Position numbers and translations under genes: made by a program
Shown: positions 28,139 through 38,699 of the stretch, piece after piece
Layout of the letters: each line of letters starts with the position of its first letter
How positions within the stretch are numbered: position 1 is the first letter of the stretch
Notes under the pieces: generated by a model
Seen by the model: only the letters and a program-made list of their open reading frames with translations
Database searches by the model: none
What the model was told of the DNA's origin: nothing
Origin: Cytobacillus suaedae
Lineage (GTDB): Bacteria > Bacillota > Bacilli > Bacillales > Bacillaceae_L
Direction: 5' to 3'
Assembly (NCBI GenBank): GCA_014960805.1
Contig: CP063163.1
Location: 4,427,001-4,491,000, forward strand
Length of the DNA: 64,000 bases

Positions 28139-28356
28139 ACATACCCCTTTTACTATGCGCAAAATCAATATACTAAACTAGTATACCTTTATTACCTAAA
28201 ATCGACATAATTATTCTTGTAGCTAAAATGATAATTTATCTTTCTTCTCATTACAAAAAATCAACAAAAGCAATAAAAATAATTTTTGTTTATTAACTCA
28301 GTACACAAAAGTACTTTGGCCCTCTATTTCCCTAGCTTTATCTTTAACTATAAATA

Positions 28357-28389
28357 AAAAAGTTGAACCTATAAAGCGGTTCAACTTTT
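28357..28389 (-). terminator. Terminator of the lctP-glcD-glcF unit
   Basis: Twelve-bp stem AAAAGTTGAACC/GGTTCAACTTTT with T-rich sequence on the minus strand, past the glcF stop. Confidence 0.82.
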
Positions 28390-28414
28390 CCCTTCTTTAA
28401 ACAAGTTTAGTTTG

Positions 28415-29812
28415 CTAAGAAGATAATAGTTCTTTTTCCTCTATGTGGTTTCCCTCTTCATCCACATATATGCCCTCACGAGTTATGCCAGCATGTTCAG
28501 CCGCTTCAAGAAGTAAATCTACAATGTGCACTGCTCGCATTTTATGAGAAAGTCCTTCTTTTTCAATTCCAAGTTTCATTTGCAGTAAACATCCAGGATT
28601 TGCTGTCACAATGGTTGTGGCATTTGTTGTTTTTACAGTCGACATTTTATAATCTAAGATCTTCATCGACATTTCAGATTCTACAATATTATAGATTCCA
28701 GCTGAACCACAGCATCGGTCTGCATTCTCCATTTCAATATAGTGTGCTCCTGCAATGGACTGAAGAAGCTGACGTGGTTGTTGGAATGTCTTTTGAACAT
28801 TACGTAAATGACATGAGTCTTGATACGTAACCACTTGGCCTGGAAGAGCTAATCCTTTTCTTGATAAATCTAATTCTACTAAAACAGCAGTAATATCTTT
28901 TATCTTATTCTTGAATTCAATGGCTCTTTCTTTCCAGTCAGCATCATCTTTTAGAAGGTGGTCATAATCTACTAAGAAAGCACCACAGCCCCCAGCATTT
29001 GTAATAATATAATCAACATTAAGCTTTTCGAATGCTAGAATATTTTGTTTGGCTAATTCTTTTGCTCCTGATTTTTCTCCACTGTGACCATGGAGGGCAC
29101 CACAGCAAACTTGTTCTTTTGGAATAACGATATCACAGCCAACCATTTGAAGAAGCTTCATTGTTGAGTTGTTTGTTTTTAAAAACATCGTGTCCATCAG
29201 ACATCCTCTGAAAAAAGCGACTCGCTTACGTGCTTTCCCATCAGCTTTTAAAAATTCCGGTCGGTTTCTCATTTCTTTCATTGTTGGAACCTTCGGAAGA
29301 ACCCTCTCCATCGTTGCTAAGCTTTCAGGGAATAAATTCATTACACCTGACTTCTGGACCACTTTTTGAATCCCTGTTCGTTGGTAGATTCCTAGTAAAC
29401 CTGTTAACGTACGCATACGGTTTTGATGAGGGAACAATCCTTCAAAAACTGTTTTTCGAATCATCTTAACAGGGATAGAATGCCTTTTATTCTGATTAAT
29501 GATGTCTCTAGCCTCTTCAAGAAGATGACCATATTTCACACCAGAAGGACAAACCGGTTCACAGGCGCGACAGCCTAGACATAAATCCAATGTGCGTTCT
29601 ACATCTTCATCTGGTTCAATTATTCCGTCTACAACTGCTTTCATTAATGCAATACGTCCTCTAGGTGAGTGTGACTCTTTATATCCAGATTCTATATAAG
29701 TTGGACAGGATGGTAAGCAAAAACCACAGCGCATGCAGTTTAATAGTTCGTCCTCATTCATACGCTCTTGGAATTGCTGTTGAATATTTTTTCTTTCTTC
29801 TGTCGTTGTCAT
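28415..29812 (-). CDS. glcF: Glycolate oxidase iron-sulfur subunit GlcF
   Basis: A 465-residue subunit that passes electrons from the flavoprotein GlcD to the respiratory chain. Two 4Fe-4S ferredoxin motifs lie near the N-terminus (CMRCGFCLPSCPTY and CLGCRACEPVCPSG), followed by two CCG cysteine-rich domains (CCGALHG near 237 and CCGSAG near 366). Length matches B. subtilis YsfD. Its ATG overlaps the glcD stop by 4 bp, so the two are translationally coupled and form a complex. With the LctP permease upstream and the lut genes divergent, it belongs to a hydroxyacid oxidation module. Substrate glycolate or D-lactate. Confidence 0.92.
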   Translation of the reverse strand: MTTTEERKNIQQQFQERMNEDELLNCMRCGFCLPSCPTYIESGYKESHSPRGRIALMKAVVDGIIEPDEDVERTLDLCLGCRACEPVCPSGVKYGHLLEEARDIINQNKRHSIPVKMIRKTVFEGLFPHQNRMRTLTGLLGIYQRTGIQKVVQKSGVMNLFPESLATMERVLPKVPTMKEMRNRPEFLKADGKARKRVAFFRGCLMDTMFLKTNNSTMKLLQMVGCDIVIPKEQVCCGALHGHSGEKSGAKELAKQNILAFEKLNVDYIITNAGGCGAFLVDYDHLLKDDADWKERAIEFKNKIKDITAVLVELDLSRKGLALPGQVVTYQDSCHLRNVQKTFQQPRQLLQSIAGAHYIEMENADRCCGSAGIYNIVESEMSMKILDYKMSTVKTTNATTIVTANPGCLLQMKLGIEKEGLSHKMRAVHIVDLLLEAAEHAGITREGIYVDEEGNHIEEKELLSS

Positions 29813-31221
29813 GTTGTAACCACCACTCGTTTTCTTGTATCTTTTGCAAACATCTTCCCCGGATTCATGATGTTATTCGGATCTAACGCTTGCTTTACTG
29901 CTTTCATTGCGTCTAATCCAGCAGCTCCTAATTTCCATTCTAAATACGGAGCCTTCATCACCCCTACCCCGTGTTCTCCTGTTATTGTTCCACCTAGTTC
30001 AATGGCTTTTTCAAAGATTTCTTCAAAGGCTTTTTCAACTCGTTCCATTTCTTCATGGTTTCTAGCATCTGTTAAGCAAGTTGGATGAAGATTACCATCC
30101 CCTGCATGACCAAACGTACAGATTTTTACGTTATGTCGTTCTGCAATCTCATTAATGGCCTTTACCATTTTTGCAATTTCAGAACGAGGAACAGTTGCAT
30201 CTTCTAGAACGGTGGTTGGCTTTAAACGAGCTAGAGCAGATAACGCAGAGCGTCTTGCCGTTCGAAGAGCATCTGCTTCTTCTTCTGTTTGTGCGATTTG
30301 AACAGAAATAGAATTCTCTTGCTTACAAATTTCCATTATCCTTTCCATATCACGATCAACAACTTCAGATGGTCCATCTTGTTCAATTAATAACACGGCT
30401 TTTACATCGGTAGGTAACCCAATTTGTGCATGTGCTTCTACAACCTCGAGCGTTGGTTGGTCTAAGAATTCTAGTGTAGTCGGGATGATTTTATTTGCGA
30501 TGATGGTTGAAACAGTTTTAGCTGCCGCTTCGAGGTCTTGATATAAAGCTAACATCGTTTTTTTCGTTTCCGGCGGTGGAATCAGCTTTAACGTTGCTTC
30601 TGTAATAATACCAAGGGTCCCTTCAGATCCTACATATAGTCTTGTGAAATCATAGCCTGCAACGTCTTTTGCCAGTTTCCCACCTGTACGGATGATTTCT
30701 CCATTTGGCAAAACCACTTCAAGTGCCATTACATAGTCACGAGTCACACCGTACTTCAACCCACGAAGTCCACCAGAGTTTTCATTCAAATTTCCTCCTA
30801 TTGTGGAAATTTTCATGGAGCTTGGATCTGGTGGGTAAAACAAACCATTTTCTTCTACAATCCGTATCATATCCAAGGTTACTACACCTGGTTGAACGGT
30901 AATCGTTAAATTCTCTTTATCAAGTTCTAAGATTTCATTTAGATGTTTAAAAAGGAGTACAATTCCTCCCTCTGTTGGACATGTACCAGCACAGAGGTTT
31001 GTCCCAGATCCTCTTGGAACAATCGGAATCTTATTTCTGTTACATACTTTAACAATCTCTTGAATTTCTTTTTTATTTCTTGGTGAAATGACCGCATCTG
31101 GCATTGATTGAAAATTAGGTGTTGCATCATAGGAATAAACAAGTCTTTCTACCTGTGAATCCTCATAATTTTCTATTCCTACAATGTTAATTAATTCAGA
31201 TTTGATATTGGTTGGTAGCAT
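29809..31221 (-). CDS. glcD: Glycolate oxidase FAD subunit GlcD
   Basis: A 470-residue FAD-linked oxidase. The N-terminal PCMH FAD-binding domain has VPRGSGTNLCAGTCP and PPDPSSMKISTIGGNLNENSGG. The C-terminal domain has the conserved GHAGDGNLHP and GEHGVG motifs. It oxidises glycolate (or D-lactate) to the 2-oxoacid and hands electrons to GlcF. The first ATG (31311) lacks a ribosome site; AGGAG stands before ATG 31221, and the resulting length equals that of B. subtilis YsfC as I recall it. It lies between the permease and glcF genes in one operon. Confidence 0.92.
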   Translation of the reverse strand: MLPTNIKSELINIVGIENYEDSQVERLVYSYDATPNFQSMPDAVISPRNKKEIQEIVKVCNRNKIPIVPRGSGTNLCAGTCPTEGGIVLLFKHLNEILELDKENLTITVQPGVVTLDMIRIVEENGLFYPPDPSSMKISTIGGNLNENSGGLRGLKYGVTRDYVMALEVVLPNGEIIRTGGKLAKDVAGYDFTRLYVGSEGTLGIITEATLKLIPPPETKKTMLALYQDLEAAAKTVSTIIANKIIPTTLEFLDQPTLEVVEAHAQIGLPTDVKAVLLIEQDGPSEVVDRDMERIMEICKQENSISVQIAQTEEEADALRTARRSALSALARLKPTTVLEDATVPRSEIAKMVKAINEIAERHNVKICTFGHAGDGNLHPTCLTDARNHEEMERVEKAFEEIFEKAIELGGTITGEHGVGVMKAPYLEWKLGAAGLDAMKAVKQALDPNNIMNPGKMFAKDTRKRVVVTT

Positions 31222-31303
31222 ACTATCTCCTGCCTTCCTACTATTGCTTATCTCTATTGACTGTTTTAATGAAAAATTCACATAATGTTTTATCGTAAAT
31301 CTA

Positions 31304-33139
31304 TTAAGCACCTTTTGATGTATTTTGGTTTTTTAATAAGTCCATATTTTTATCTTTATATGAAACTAGCATGTACAAGTATGCCATCACAATTGCTCCA
31401 TAAATAAGGAACCAGATATTAAAGCCTCCTGTGATAATAGCCATACCGAGGAAACCACCTGCAATAACATAATAACTCATAGGAATCATAACCTTACGGA
31501 TTATGGCTCCTTCTTTTCCTACAATCCCAACTGTCGCAGAGGCAGCTACTACATTATGAACACAAATCATATTACCTGCTGCACCACCAATTGCTTGAAG
31601 AGCAACAACAACTCCTGCTTGTGTCACATTTAGACCAATGTTTTCTGCAGCTCCAAACTGGAACAATGAGAACATCATATTACTGAAGGTATTACTTCCG
31701 GCAATGAATGCCCCTAGTGCTCCAATTGTTGGAGCAAATACTGGCCACATTCCACCTGCAATAACAGATACACTCTCGGCTAATACAAGCGGCATGTTTT
31801 GCCCAACTAAATAGCTTGTAGATTCTACCACTTTATCAGCACTTAGGCCTGTATGGAGGAAAATCTTAATCATTGGTACTGCAAAAATAAGTGCAGCACC
31901 TGCTGAGATGACGGTTTTAAATGAGCTACCCCAAGCCTTTCTATAATCCTTTGAATTCATTCCGTGTAAGAAGAACGTAATTACTGAAACAATTACAAAG
32001 ATGAAACCAGGTAAGTATAATGGCGTTGACGCAGCACTAATTCCTGAACCAAATAGGTTTTCAAGTTTTATAGTGAACATTGGATCTTTTAAAAATGCAG
32101 TGACAGAGTCTACTGTTCGTGTAAGTACAAGTAGTCCTGCTACGATTACATAAGGTAACCATGCCATCCATATTGTGATTGCTTTCTTTCCTTCCAGAAT
32201 CTTCGCTGGTTCATGATTAAGCTTACCAAACCAGTCTTCTTCCCATTTACTTCTATCCTCAAAATCAAAATAGTCTTTCTTAGGTGTTAAGAATCCCGCT
32301 TTTGCAGCAGGCACTACAATAAGTAATCCTATTAGCGACCCAATTAATGTCGGAAATTCAGGGCCTAGTATAATAGCAATAAGGTAGTAAGGAACCGTAA
32401 AAGCTAAACCTGCAAACAACGCAAATTTCCAAACCTGAAGTCCTTGTCTAAAAGAACGAGATTTTCCAAAGAAGCGTGTTAACATTGCAACCATAAATAA
32501 TGGAACCAGAGTACCGATGACAGCATGTATCAGAGCAACACTTGATGTAATCTGAAGTAAATATTCAGCAAATGTTAAGCCTGTACCTTCTAATGCTGTC
32601 ATAACAGCTGGTTGGTTTCCAAGACCTGTGTTAACTCCTACTTGAATAGGTGTTCCTATTGCCCCAAAGGAAACAGGTGTACTTTGAATGATCAGTGCAA
32701 CTAAAACAGCTGCCATTGCAGGAAATCCAATTGCAACAAGTAAAGGTGCTGCAATGGCTGCAGGAGTTCCGAATCCAGCCGCCCCCTCAATAAAAGCACC
32801 AAATAACCATGCAATGATAATCGCTTGAATACGACGGTCAGGTGAAATACTAATAAACCCTTGTCGAATTGTATTGATGGCCCCACTTTCCTTCACTGTA
32901 TTTAATAGCAATACTGCTCCGAAAACAATGAAAAGAATGTCAACAGCTGTAAATACCCCGTTAACTGCGGCTCCTGCAACAATGTTTCCTTCTGTTCCCC
33001 ATAAAAAAATTGCAGTAATAACAGTAAGTACTAATGTAACCGGCATCGCTCTACTTGCTGGCCAGTTTAAAATAACTAGAAAAAACAGAATTGATACAAT
33101 TGGTAGTAATGCAATAATTGATAAGACTCCTAAGCTCAT
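31304..33139 (-). CDS. lutP: L-lactate/glycolate permease, LctP family
   Basis: A 611-residue permease with about fourteen hydrophobic helices and the LctP blocks [22 protein letters not shown], split here as EGAAGFGTP near 137, and [18 protein letters not shown] near 500. It is somewhat longer than B. subtilis LutP. The start is ATG 33139 after GGGGGAG; the longer frame to 33214 has no site. It is the first gene of the unit with glcDF, so glycolate is as likely a substrate as L-lactate. A LutR-type palindrome lies 80 bp upstream. The gene symbol is by family and context only. Confidence 0.85.
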   Translation of the reverse strand: MSLGVLSIIALLPIVSILFFLVILNWPASRAMPVTLVLTVITAIFLWGTEGNIVAGAAVNGVFTAVDILFIVFGAVLLLNTVKESGAINTIRQGFISISPDRRIQAIIIAWLFGAFIEGAAGFGTPAAIAAPLLVAIGFPAMAAVLVALIIQSTPVSFGAIGTPIQVGVNTGLGNQPAVMTALEGTGLTFAEYLLQITSSVALIHAVIGTLVPLFMVAMLTRFFGKSRSFRQGLQVWKFALFAGLAFTVPYYLIAIILGPEFPTLIGSLIGLLIVVPAAKAGFLTPKKDYFDFEDRSKWEEDWFGKLNHEPAKILEGKKAITIWMAWLPYVIVAGLLVLTRTVDSVTAFLKDPMFTIKLENLFGSGISAASTPLYLPGFIFVIVSVITFFLHGMNSKDYRKAWGSSFKTVISAGAALIFAVPMIKIFLHTGLSADKVVESTSYLVGQNMPLVLAESVSVIAGGMWPVFAPTIGALGAFIAGSNTFSNMMFSLFQFGAAENIGLNVTQAGVVVALQAIGGAAGNMICVHNVVAASATVGIVGKEGAIIRKVMIPMSYYVIAGGFLGMAIITGGFNIWFLIYGAIVMAYLYMLVSYKDKNMDLLKNQNTSKGA

Positions 33140-33218
33140 TCTTTCTCCCCCTTGAATGAAATGGTTAATCTCCCCTAAAATACACCCTAGATAATCACAG
33201 ATTGATAGAGTCATCCAG

Positions 33219-33229
33219 TCATCAGATGA
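33219..33229. promoter_or_regulatory. Candidate LutR operator upstream of the permease
   Basis: TCATCAGATGA is an 11-bp palindrome (central base aside) lying 80 bp upstream of the permease start. Its near-copy ACATCAGATGA occurs upstream of lutA. FadR-type GntR regulators bind such TCATC-N-GATGA dyads. The lutR gene lies between the two sites. Confidence 0.6.
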
Positions 33230-33406
33230 TTATATGACTATTTTATTGTAAGCGTATTCATCTACGCAACATAAATTTCAAAAAATTATCACTCTTTTTA
33301 TTAATTCCATAAAAACAATTTCCAATATATGCATTTCCAGTTAGAAAACTTTGAATTTATCTCAAAACTAAAATAAAATATACATAGAATGAATGAGGTG
33401 GAAAGA

Positions 33407-34120
33407 ATGGATTATAAACGAATTAAGCCTAAGAAAATCTATGAAGAAGTAGCAGATGCTATCCTCCTCAAGATTAAAGAAGGTGAGATACAGCCAGGTG
33501 ATAAGTTAAGCTCCGTAGAGCAGCTTGCAGAAAAGTTCCAAGTTGGACGTTCTGCAATTCGTGAAGCCCTATCAGCACTAAGAGCAATGGGCATACTAGA
33601 TATTCGCCAAGGAGAAGGTACCTATGTGAAGGAATTTGACTCTTCAATGCTTTCATTGCCTTTTTCAACTGCAGTACTTATGAGACCGGATGACCTATCT
33701 CACTTGCTTGAGATTCGAAAAATATTAGAAGCTGGAGCCGCCTATGCAGCCGCTGAAAGACGAACAGATGCTGATTTAGAAAAAATGAAATCTGCACTAG
33801 ATCGAATGCAAGAAGGAATTGGAAATGAAGAGTTAGGAGAAAAAGCGGATTTTGACTTTCATATAGCTATTGCTACTGCTTCCCAAAATCCTTTACTTGT
33901 TAGCTTGATGAACAGCGTCTCTGAAATAATGGTTGAAACAATGAAGGAAACAAGAAGGCTCTGGTTATTTGGTAAACAAGTTACAGTTGAAAAGCTCTAT
34001 AAAGACCACCTTGGAATTTTTGAAGCTATTAAAGACCAAAATACAGAACTTGCCCAGCAACGAATTCTTGACCATCTGAATTCAGTTGAAGATGTTTTAA
34101 AGAAATTCATCAAACCTTAA
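33407..34120 (+). CDS. lutR: GntR/FadR-family regulator LutR
   Basis: A 237-residue repressor. The winged helix (1-75) has KIKEGEIQPGDKLSSVEQL and RSAIREALSALRAMGIL followed by IRQGEGTYV. The FCD ligand-binding domain (about 95-225) has the metal-binding pattern Asp-x3-His (DFHIAI region) and later His residues (DHLGIF, DHL). It sits beside lutABC as in B. subtilis, where LutR represses lutABC and lutP in the absence of lactate. ATG 33407 follows GAGGTGG; the earlier ATG (33389) has no site. A short hairpin-like repeat, GCCTATATTGGC, follows the stop. Confidence 0.88.
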   Translation: MDYKRIKPKKIYEEVADAILLKIKEGEIQPGDKLSSVEQLAEKFQVGRSAIREALSALRAMGILDIRQGEGTYVKEFDSSMLSLPFSTAVLMRPDDLSHLLEIRKILEAGAAYAAAERRTDADLEKMKSALDRMQEGIGNEELGEKADFDFHIAIATASQNPLLVSLMNSVSEIMVETMKETRRLWLFGKQVTVEKLYKDHLGIFEAIKDQNTELAQQRILDHLNSVEDVLKKFIKP

Positions 34121-34165
34121 CAATAAACTAGCCCTATATTGGCTAGTTTTTTTTACCACATCTAA

Positions 34166-34176
34166 ACATCAGATGA
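34166..34176. promoter_or_regulatory. Candidate LutR operator at the lutA promoter
   Basis: ACATCAGATGA matches the permease-side palindrome in ten of eleven positions and ends four bases before the predicted -35 of lutABC, a position suited to repression. Confidence 0.6.
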
Positions 34177-34180
34177 CCGG

Positions 34181-34209
34181 TTGACTTTTGTTGAAAAACA
34201 ATAGAAAAT
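34181..34209 (+). promoter_or_regulatory. Sigma-A promoter of lutABC
   Basis: TTGACT at 34181-34186 and GAAAAT at 34204-34209, 17 bp apart. The -35 is near consensus and the -10 is weak, in keeping with a regulated promoter. Confidence 0.5.
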
Positions 34210-34254
34210 GAAGGAAATAAAACGCTTTCCTAAACTAACTTTGGGGTGAAATAA

Positions 34255-34971
34255 ATGAAAGTTTCTCTATTTGTAACATGTCTAGTTGATATGTTTCAAG
34301 CAAATGTTGGACGTTCGACCGTAGAAGTATTAGAAAAATTGGGATGTGAAGTTGATTTTCCAGAAGGACAGATTTGTTGTGGTCAACCTGCATACAATAG
34401 TGGCTACGTAAAAGATTCTAAAGAAGCAATGAAACACATGATAAAGACGTTTGAAAAATCGGAATATGTTGTCTCTCCTTCTGGCTCATGTGCCACGATG
34501 TTTAAGGAATATCCACATGTTTTTAAGGACGATCCCATTTGGAGAGAAAAAGCTCAAGCTTTAGCTGATAAGACCTATGAATTTACTCAGTTTATTGTCA
34601 ACGTCTTAAAAGTAGAAAATGTAGGGGCTCGATTACAAGGAAAGGCTACGTATCATACATCATGCCATATGACTCGTTTATTAGGTGCAAAACAAGAACC
34701 TATGAAGCTATTGAAACATGTAGAAGGTCTTGAATATACACCATTACCAAATGCACATAATTGCTGTGGATTTGGTGGTACATTTTCCGTTAAAATGGGT
34801 AATATTTCAGAACAGATGGTTGATGAAAAAGTTCAACACATTGAAGAAGTCAACGCAGATTACCTCATTGGTGCAGATTGTGGTTGCTTAATGAATATCG
34901 GTGGACGATGCGATAAATTAAAGAAGCCTGTGAAGGTTATGCATATAGCTGAAGTATTAAACAGCAAATAG
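34255..34971 (+). CDS. lutA: L-lactate utilisation protein LutA
   Basis: A 238-residue iron-sulfur protein built of two CCG cysteine-rich domains: [11 protein letters not shown] near 40 with upstream Cys, and CCGFGGTF near 168 with a downstream DCGCL. It is a subunit of the LutABC complex that oxidises L-lactate to pyruvate without a dedicated flavoprotein lactate dehydrogenase. GGGGTGAAATAA precedes the ATG. It is the first gene of lutABC, 25 bp before lutB. Confidence 0.93.
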   Translation: MKVSLFVTCLVDMFQANVGRSTVEVLEKLGCEVDFPEGQICCGQPAYNSGYVKDSKEAMKHMIKTFEKSEYVVSPSGSCATMFKEYPHVFKDDPIWREKAQALADKTYEFTQFIVNVLKVENVGARLQGKATYHTSCHMTRLLGAKQEPMKLLKHVEGLEYTPLPNAHNCCGFGGTFSVKMGNISEQMVDEKVQHIEEVNADYLIGADCGCLMNIGGRCDKLKKPVKVMHIAEVLNSK

Positions 34972-34996
34972 ATTGATAGAAACGGGGTGAACTATA

Positions 34997-36427
34997 ATGG
35001 CGATGAAAACAAGTAATGACTCCTTTAAGGATCGGGTCGATAATGGTATCCAAAATACATTTATGCGTAGTGCTGTTGCAGGAGCACAAGAACGACTTCG
35101 TACTCGAAAAGAGGCCTCAACAGAGGAGCTTGGAAATTGGGAAGATTGGAGATCTCATGGTGAAGAAATTCGTAAGCATGTTCTTGAGAATCTCGACTTT
35201 TATTTACATCAACTAAGTGAAAATGTGGCTGCACGTGGAGGACATGTCTTTTTTGCTGAAACAGCAGAAGAAGCAAATCAATATATTTGTCAGGTTGTTC
35301 AAAGTAAGAATGGAAAAAAAGTAGTAAAGTCCAAATCAATGGTTACAGAAGAAATTAATATGAATGCGGCATTAGAAGAGTTAGGTTGCGAGGTTATCGA
35401 AACAGACTTGGGAGAGTATATTCTGCAAGTGGATGATCATGATCCCCCGTCACATATCGTGGCACCCGCTCTTCATAAAAATAAAGAACAAATACGAGAT
35501 GTGTTTAAGGAAAAGCTTGCCTATAAGAACACGGAGAAACCTGAAGAGCTAGCTTTGCATGCACGAGAAATGCTACGTAAGGAATTTCTTTCAGCAGACA
35601 TTGGGATTACTGGCTGCAATTTTGCCATTGCAGAGTCTGGCTCTGTAAGTCTAGTAACAAATGAAGGAAATGCTAGACTAGCCACCGCCCTTCCAAAGAC
35701 ACAAATTACAGTCATGGGCATGGAACGTATTGTACCAACTTATGAAGAATTTGAAGTTCTTGTTAGCTTACTGACAAGAAGTGCTGTTGGTCAGAAGCTT
35801 ACAAGCTACGTGACAACTTTAACCGGTCCAAAAGAAGATGGTGATGTTGATGGTCCGGAGGAATTCCATTTAGTAATCGTAGACAATGGGCGCTCTAAGA
35901 TTTTAGGAACTGAATTCCAATCTATTTTGCAATGTATTCGTTGTGCAGCTTGTGTGAATGTCTGTCCTGTATACAGGCATGTAGGTGGTCATTCTTACGG
36001 GTCTATCTATTCAGGCCCAATTGGTGCAGTTCTTTCACCACTATTAGGTGGTTATGACGATTATAAAGAATTGCCATTTGCTTCTACTCTTTGCGCTGCT
36101 TGTACAGATGCTTGTCCTGTAAAAATCCCTTTACATGAATTGCTTCATAAACATCGCCAAAATATTGTTGAAAAAGATGGTCGTGCCCCTATTTCTGAAA
36201 AGCTAGCAATGAAAGCATTTGGACTAGGTGCAGCGTCTCCAATGCTTTACAAAATGGGTAGTAAACTCTCCCCTTCAGCCCTGTCACCATTTGTGAAAGA
36301 TGATAAGATCTCTAATGGCCCTGGGCCGTTAAAGGCATGGACTGAATCAAGAGAATTCCCAGCTCCTGAACGCAACCGATTTAGGGATTGGTTTAATAAC
36401 CGCCGAGATAAGGGAGGCAATTCATGA
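34997..36427 (+). CDS. lutB: L-lactate utilisation iron-sulfur protein LutB
   Basis: A 476-residue protein. The N-terminal LUD domain (about 70-300) includes [15 protein letters not shown] and [11 protein letters not shown]. The C-terminal part has two 4Fe-4S motifs, [15 protein letters not shown] near 312 and [13 protein letters not shown] near 365. It is the electron-transfer subunit of the lactate oxidation complex. The ATG follows CGGGGTGAA. Its stop overlaps the lutC start by 4 bp (ATGA), so the two are coupled. Confidence 0.94.
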   Translation: MAMKTSNDSFKDRVDNGIQNTFMRSAVAGAQERLRTRKEASTEELGNWEDWRSHGEEIRKHVLENLDFYLHQLSENVAARGGHVFFAETAEEANQYICQVVQSKNGKKVVKSKSMVTEEINMNAALEELGCEVIETDLGEYILQVDDHDPPSHIVAPALHKNKEQIRDVFKEKLAYKNTEKPEELALHAREMLRKEFLSADIGITGCNFAIAESGSVSLVTNEGNARLATALPKTQITVMGMERIVPTYEEFEVLVSLLTRSAVGQKLTSYVTTLTGPKEDGDVDGPEEFHLVIVDNGRSKILGTEFQSILQCIRCAACVNVCPVYRHVGGHSYGSIYSGPIGAVLSPLLGGYDDYKELPFASTLCAACTDACPVKIPLHELLHKHRQNIVEKDGRAPISEKLAMKAFGLGAASPMLYKMGSKLSPSALSPFVKDDKISNGPGPLKAWTESREFPAPERNRFRDWFNNRRDKGGNS

Positions 36428-37149
36428 TGACGAAGGGTACAATTTTAAACCGCTCATCTTTCCTGAATAAAATAGCGAATGAACTTGGAAGAGAAACTAG
36501 AACATCCGGTGTTTCTCGTCCTACCTGGAAATTTCAACCTCAATGGGAAGTATACCGCGGTTTCTCCCAAGAACAATTAGTTGAAGTTCTAAAGAAACAG
36601 TGCAAAAACATTCATACGGATTTTGTTCAAACAAGCCGTTCCGAACTTTCCACGGCACTATCTCTAGTAGTAGAGAATTATGGTGGGGGTCCAATTGTCA
36701 CATGGAATGACCCTCGATTTCAGGAATACGGTCTAACCAATCTACTTAAAGATGAGTGGCCTTCTAAGGCCTATGATATTCATGTTTGGAATCCTGACTT
36801 AGGTGAAGAAAATATTCAAAAAGCAGAACGTGCAAATGTAGGAATTACCTTTAGTGACCAAACCTTAGCAGAATCTGGAACTGTAGTATTATATAGCAGC
36901 AAGGATAAGGGTCGCTCTGTGAGCTTACTCCCTTCTACGTATATTGCTCTTATTCCAAAGAGCTCGATTGTTCCACGAATAACTCAAGTAAGCCATGAAA
37001 TTCATAACCGTATCCAAAATGGTGAACATATTGCTTCTTGTGTAAATTTCATATCAGGTCCTAGTAATTCAGCTGATATTGAGATGAATTTGGTTGTAGG
37101 AGTACACGGGCCGATTAAAGCGACTTATATTGTGATTGAAGATATGTAA
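36424..37149 (+). CDS. lutC: L-lactate utilisation protein LutC
   Basis: A 241-residue LUD-domain protein. [17 protein letters not shown] and [23 protein letters not shown] are the typical LutC blocks. It completes LutABC. The ATG overlaps the lutB stop and is preceded by AAGGGAGG; a second ATG is the next codon. A strong terminator follows 32 bp after the stop, ending the operon. Confidence 0.93.
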   Translation: MMTKGTILNRSSFLNKIANELGRETRTSGVSRPTWKFQPQWEVYRGFSQEQLVEVLKKQCKNIHTDFVQTSRSELSTALSLVVENYGGGPIVTWNDPRFQEYGLTNLLKDEWPSKAYDIHVWNPDLGEENIQKAERANVGITFSDQTLAESGTVVLYSSKDKGRSVSLLPSTYIALIPKSSIVPRITQVSHEIHNRIQNGEHIASCVNFISGPSNSADIEMNLVVGVHGPIKATYIVIEDM

Positions 37150-37181
37150 CAAGCTTGGCTTTCACCTCCCCGTGATAAATA

Positions 37182-37219
37182 GTAAGAGGAGACTTTCTAT
37201 GTGGAAAGTCTCCTCTTAC
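37182..37219 (+). terminator. Terminator of lutABC
   Basis: Perfect 16-bp stem (37182-37197 with 37204-37219) around a six-base loop, followed by TTTAA. Confidence 0.88.
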
Positions 37220-37492
37220 TTTAACCGGCTATAGATTTTTGACGTAATTTGATAAACACCTGCTTATAAAATACATAAAGCTACCCTTCATGGGTTTGAT
37301 CCATTTACATTTTTAACCAATCAAATCGTTTAGTAACCATTTAATGACTTACCTGCCAAACCCTACACTAATTACATTCCACAAACAAAGAACTCCCCAG
37401 AATTTTAGCAGTTTTTTACTTTATGCTTTCTAACGGCTCTAGGTTTAAATCTTGGGCATAATACAGTTACTGAATGCTAGAGGAGGAATAGG
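37220..37492. other. Intergenic region, no gene seen
   Basis: AT-rich sequence between the lutABC terminator and the small ORF at 37493. I find no ORF with a ribosome site, no repeat and no clear promoter pair. Confidence 0.45.
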
Positions 37493-37675
37493 ATGAGATT
37501 AAAAAATGGAGATTATTATACCAATGTTCAAACGAATAAGTTATATAAATTAAATGAAGATAAGGATAGCAACTGGTACTTAAGCTGTAATGATGAAGAA
37601 GGCTATCAGGAAACAGAAAAGACCTCGGGCCGTTATATGATGAAGTTAGTAACAAGTAATTATAAAAAAAGCTAG
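37493..37675 (+). CDS. Small hypothetical protein (60 aa)
   Basis: A 60-residue hydrophilic protein rich in Lys, Asn, Tyr and Glu, with no signal peptide, helix or cysteine pattern beyond one Cys. AGAGGAGGAATAGG directly before the ATG is a very strong ribosome site, and a hairpin at 37715-37743 follows, so I consider it expressed. I do not recognise the family. The composition (KNGDYYTNVQTNKLYKLNE at the start) suggests a small beta-strand protein. Confidence 0.6.
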   Translation: MRLKNGDYYTNVQTNKLYKLNEDKDSNWYLSCNDEEGYQETEKTSGRYMMKLVTSNYKKS

Positions 37676-37714
37676 GTTATTACTAATTTTAGTAATGACT
37701 TATAAATTATAGTA

Positions 37715-37743
37715 CCCATTGAATCGTTTAGTAGTTCAATGGG
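37715..37743. terminator. Hairpin after the small ORF
   Basis: Perfect 9-bp stem CCCATTGAA/TTCAATGGG with an 11-base loop, between the small gene and the convergent DUF2071 gene. T-runs are weak on both sides, so termination efficiency is uncertain. Confidence 0.55.
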
Positions 37744-37830
37744 CCATTATTATGTTGAGATTTTTTTACCATGCTACTGTAGGAGCAGGGATTCTACGAA
37801 AGCTATTTCATCCAACACCGTAGAGATATA

Positions 37831-38574
37831 TTAACTGACGCGATTTAGCATCCATACAAAGGCGCGAATCGATGGCGTATATAAAAGTAATGGATCACTA
37901 TCAAAATAGGTTTTCGGTACAAATGGTACTAGCTTATTGATTTTGATTTCTGCTTCTGCCTTTTGGAAATTCCACTCTTTATGATGAATTTCTCCACAAT
38001 AAACATGCTTCCCTTTTCTTGTCCATAAACAATATCTTGCTGTTAACCAATGTTCAATACTTCCTTTTGTAGCAGTAAAGAAAGGCGATGTTGGTCGATA
38101 TGCAACATGAAAGCTTGCTTCCGGATACCCTCGGTGAGTTCGTTCACTTTTAAAATCAAACATGCCATATATATTTGTCATTTCCATGTCGGCATGAACA
38201 TAAGGTAAGGAAAATATACTTCGTGCCGCAGCTACAGCTAGCTTATGATTTGCATCTAATGTGAAAAAGTAAACACCTGGCTTCCCTTTATATTTAACAT
38301 ATGTTCTTACATTTAACTCCAGAAAAGAATGTGTATATGGAACCTTTGGTAACCAATGCATTCTAATATTATTCATTGCAAATGGAACGAGCCCAATCCA
38401 TCCTGTTCCATCGAATGTATCAAGTTCAAGTGCTGGTGGTAATTGCCTTTTCAGCTCTTCAGCTGGAACAGGCCAATGCATAAATAGTAAGTGATCCCAT
38501 GTTTGTGTCATAGCCCAAGGGCTACTTGGCAGTGGGTATGGACGATGTTCAATCTCATTTAGTTCGTGATGCAT
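37831..38574 (-). CDS. yqjF: DUF2071 family protein (YqjF-like)
   Basis: A 247-residue soluble protein matching the DUF2071 family typified by B. subtilis YqjF. Seen are HLLFMHWPVPAEELKRQLPP near 28, WIGLVPFAM near 60, ELNVRTYV near 90 and GVYFFTLDANH near 104. Relatives adopt an acetoacetate decarboxylase-like fold, but the activity is unknown. In-frame GTG (38583) overlaps the GAGGGTGAG site, so ATG 38574 is slightly better. Monocistronic. The symbol is by similarity. Confidence 0.75.
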   Translation of the reverse strand: MHHELNEIEHRPYPLPSSPWAMTQTWDHLLFMHWPVPAEELKRQLPPALELDTFDGTGWIGLVPFAMNNIRMHWLPKVPYTHSFLELNVRTYVKYKGKPGVYFFTLDANHKLAVAAARSIFSLPYVHADMEMTNIYGMFDFKSERTHRGYPEASFHVAYRPTSPFFTATKGSIEHWLTARYCLWTRKGKHVYCGEIHHKEWNFQKAEAEIKINKLVPFVPKTYFDSDPLLLYTPSIRAFVWMLNRVS

Positions 38575-38699
38575 CTTACTCACCCTCTTTGAATCAATTT
38601 AACTATTCAAAGTTTATTTTTATGCATTTTAATTATGTCAAATTAACTATGAACTACTTAGAACTACTTCAAAAATTTTTAAAGTCTGCCTTCATTTCT

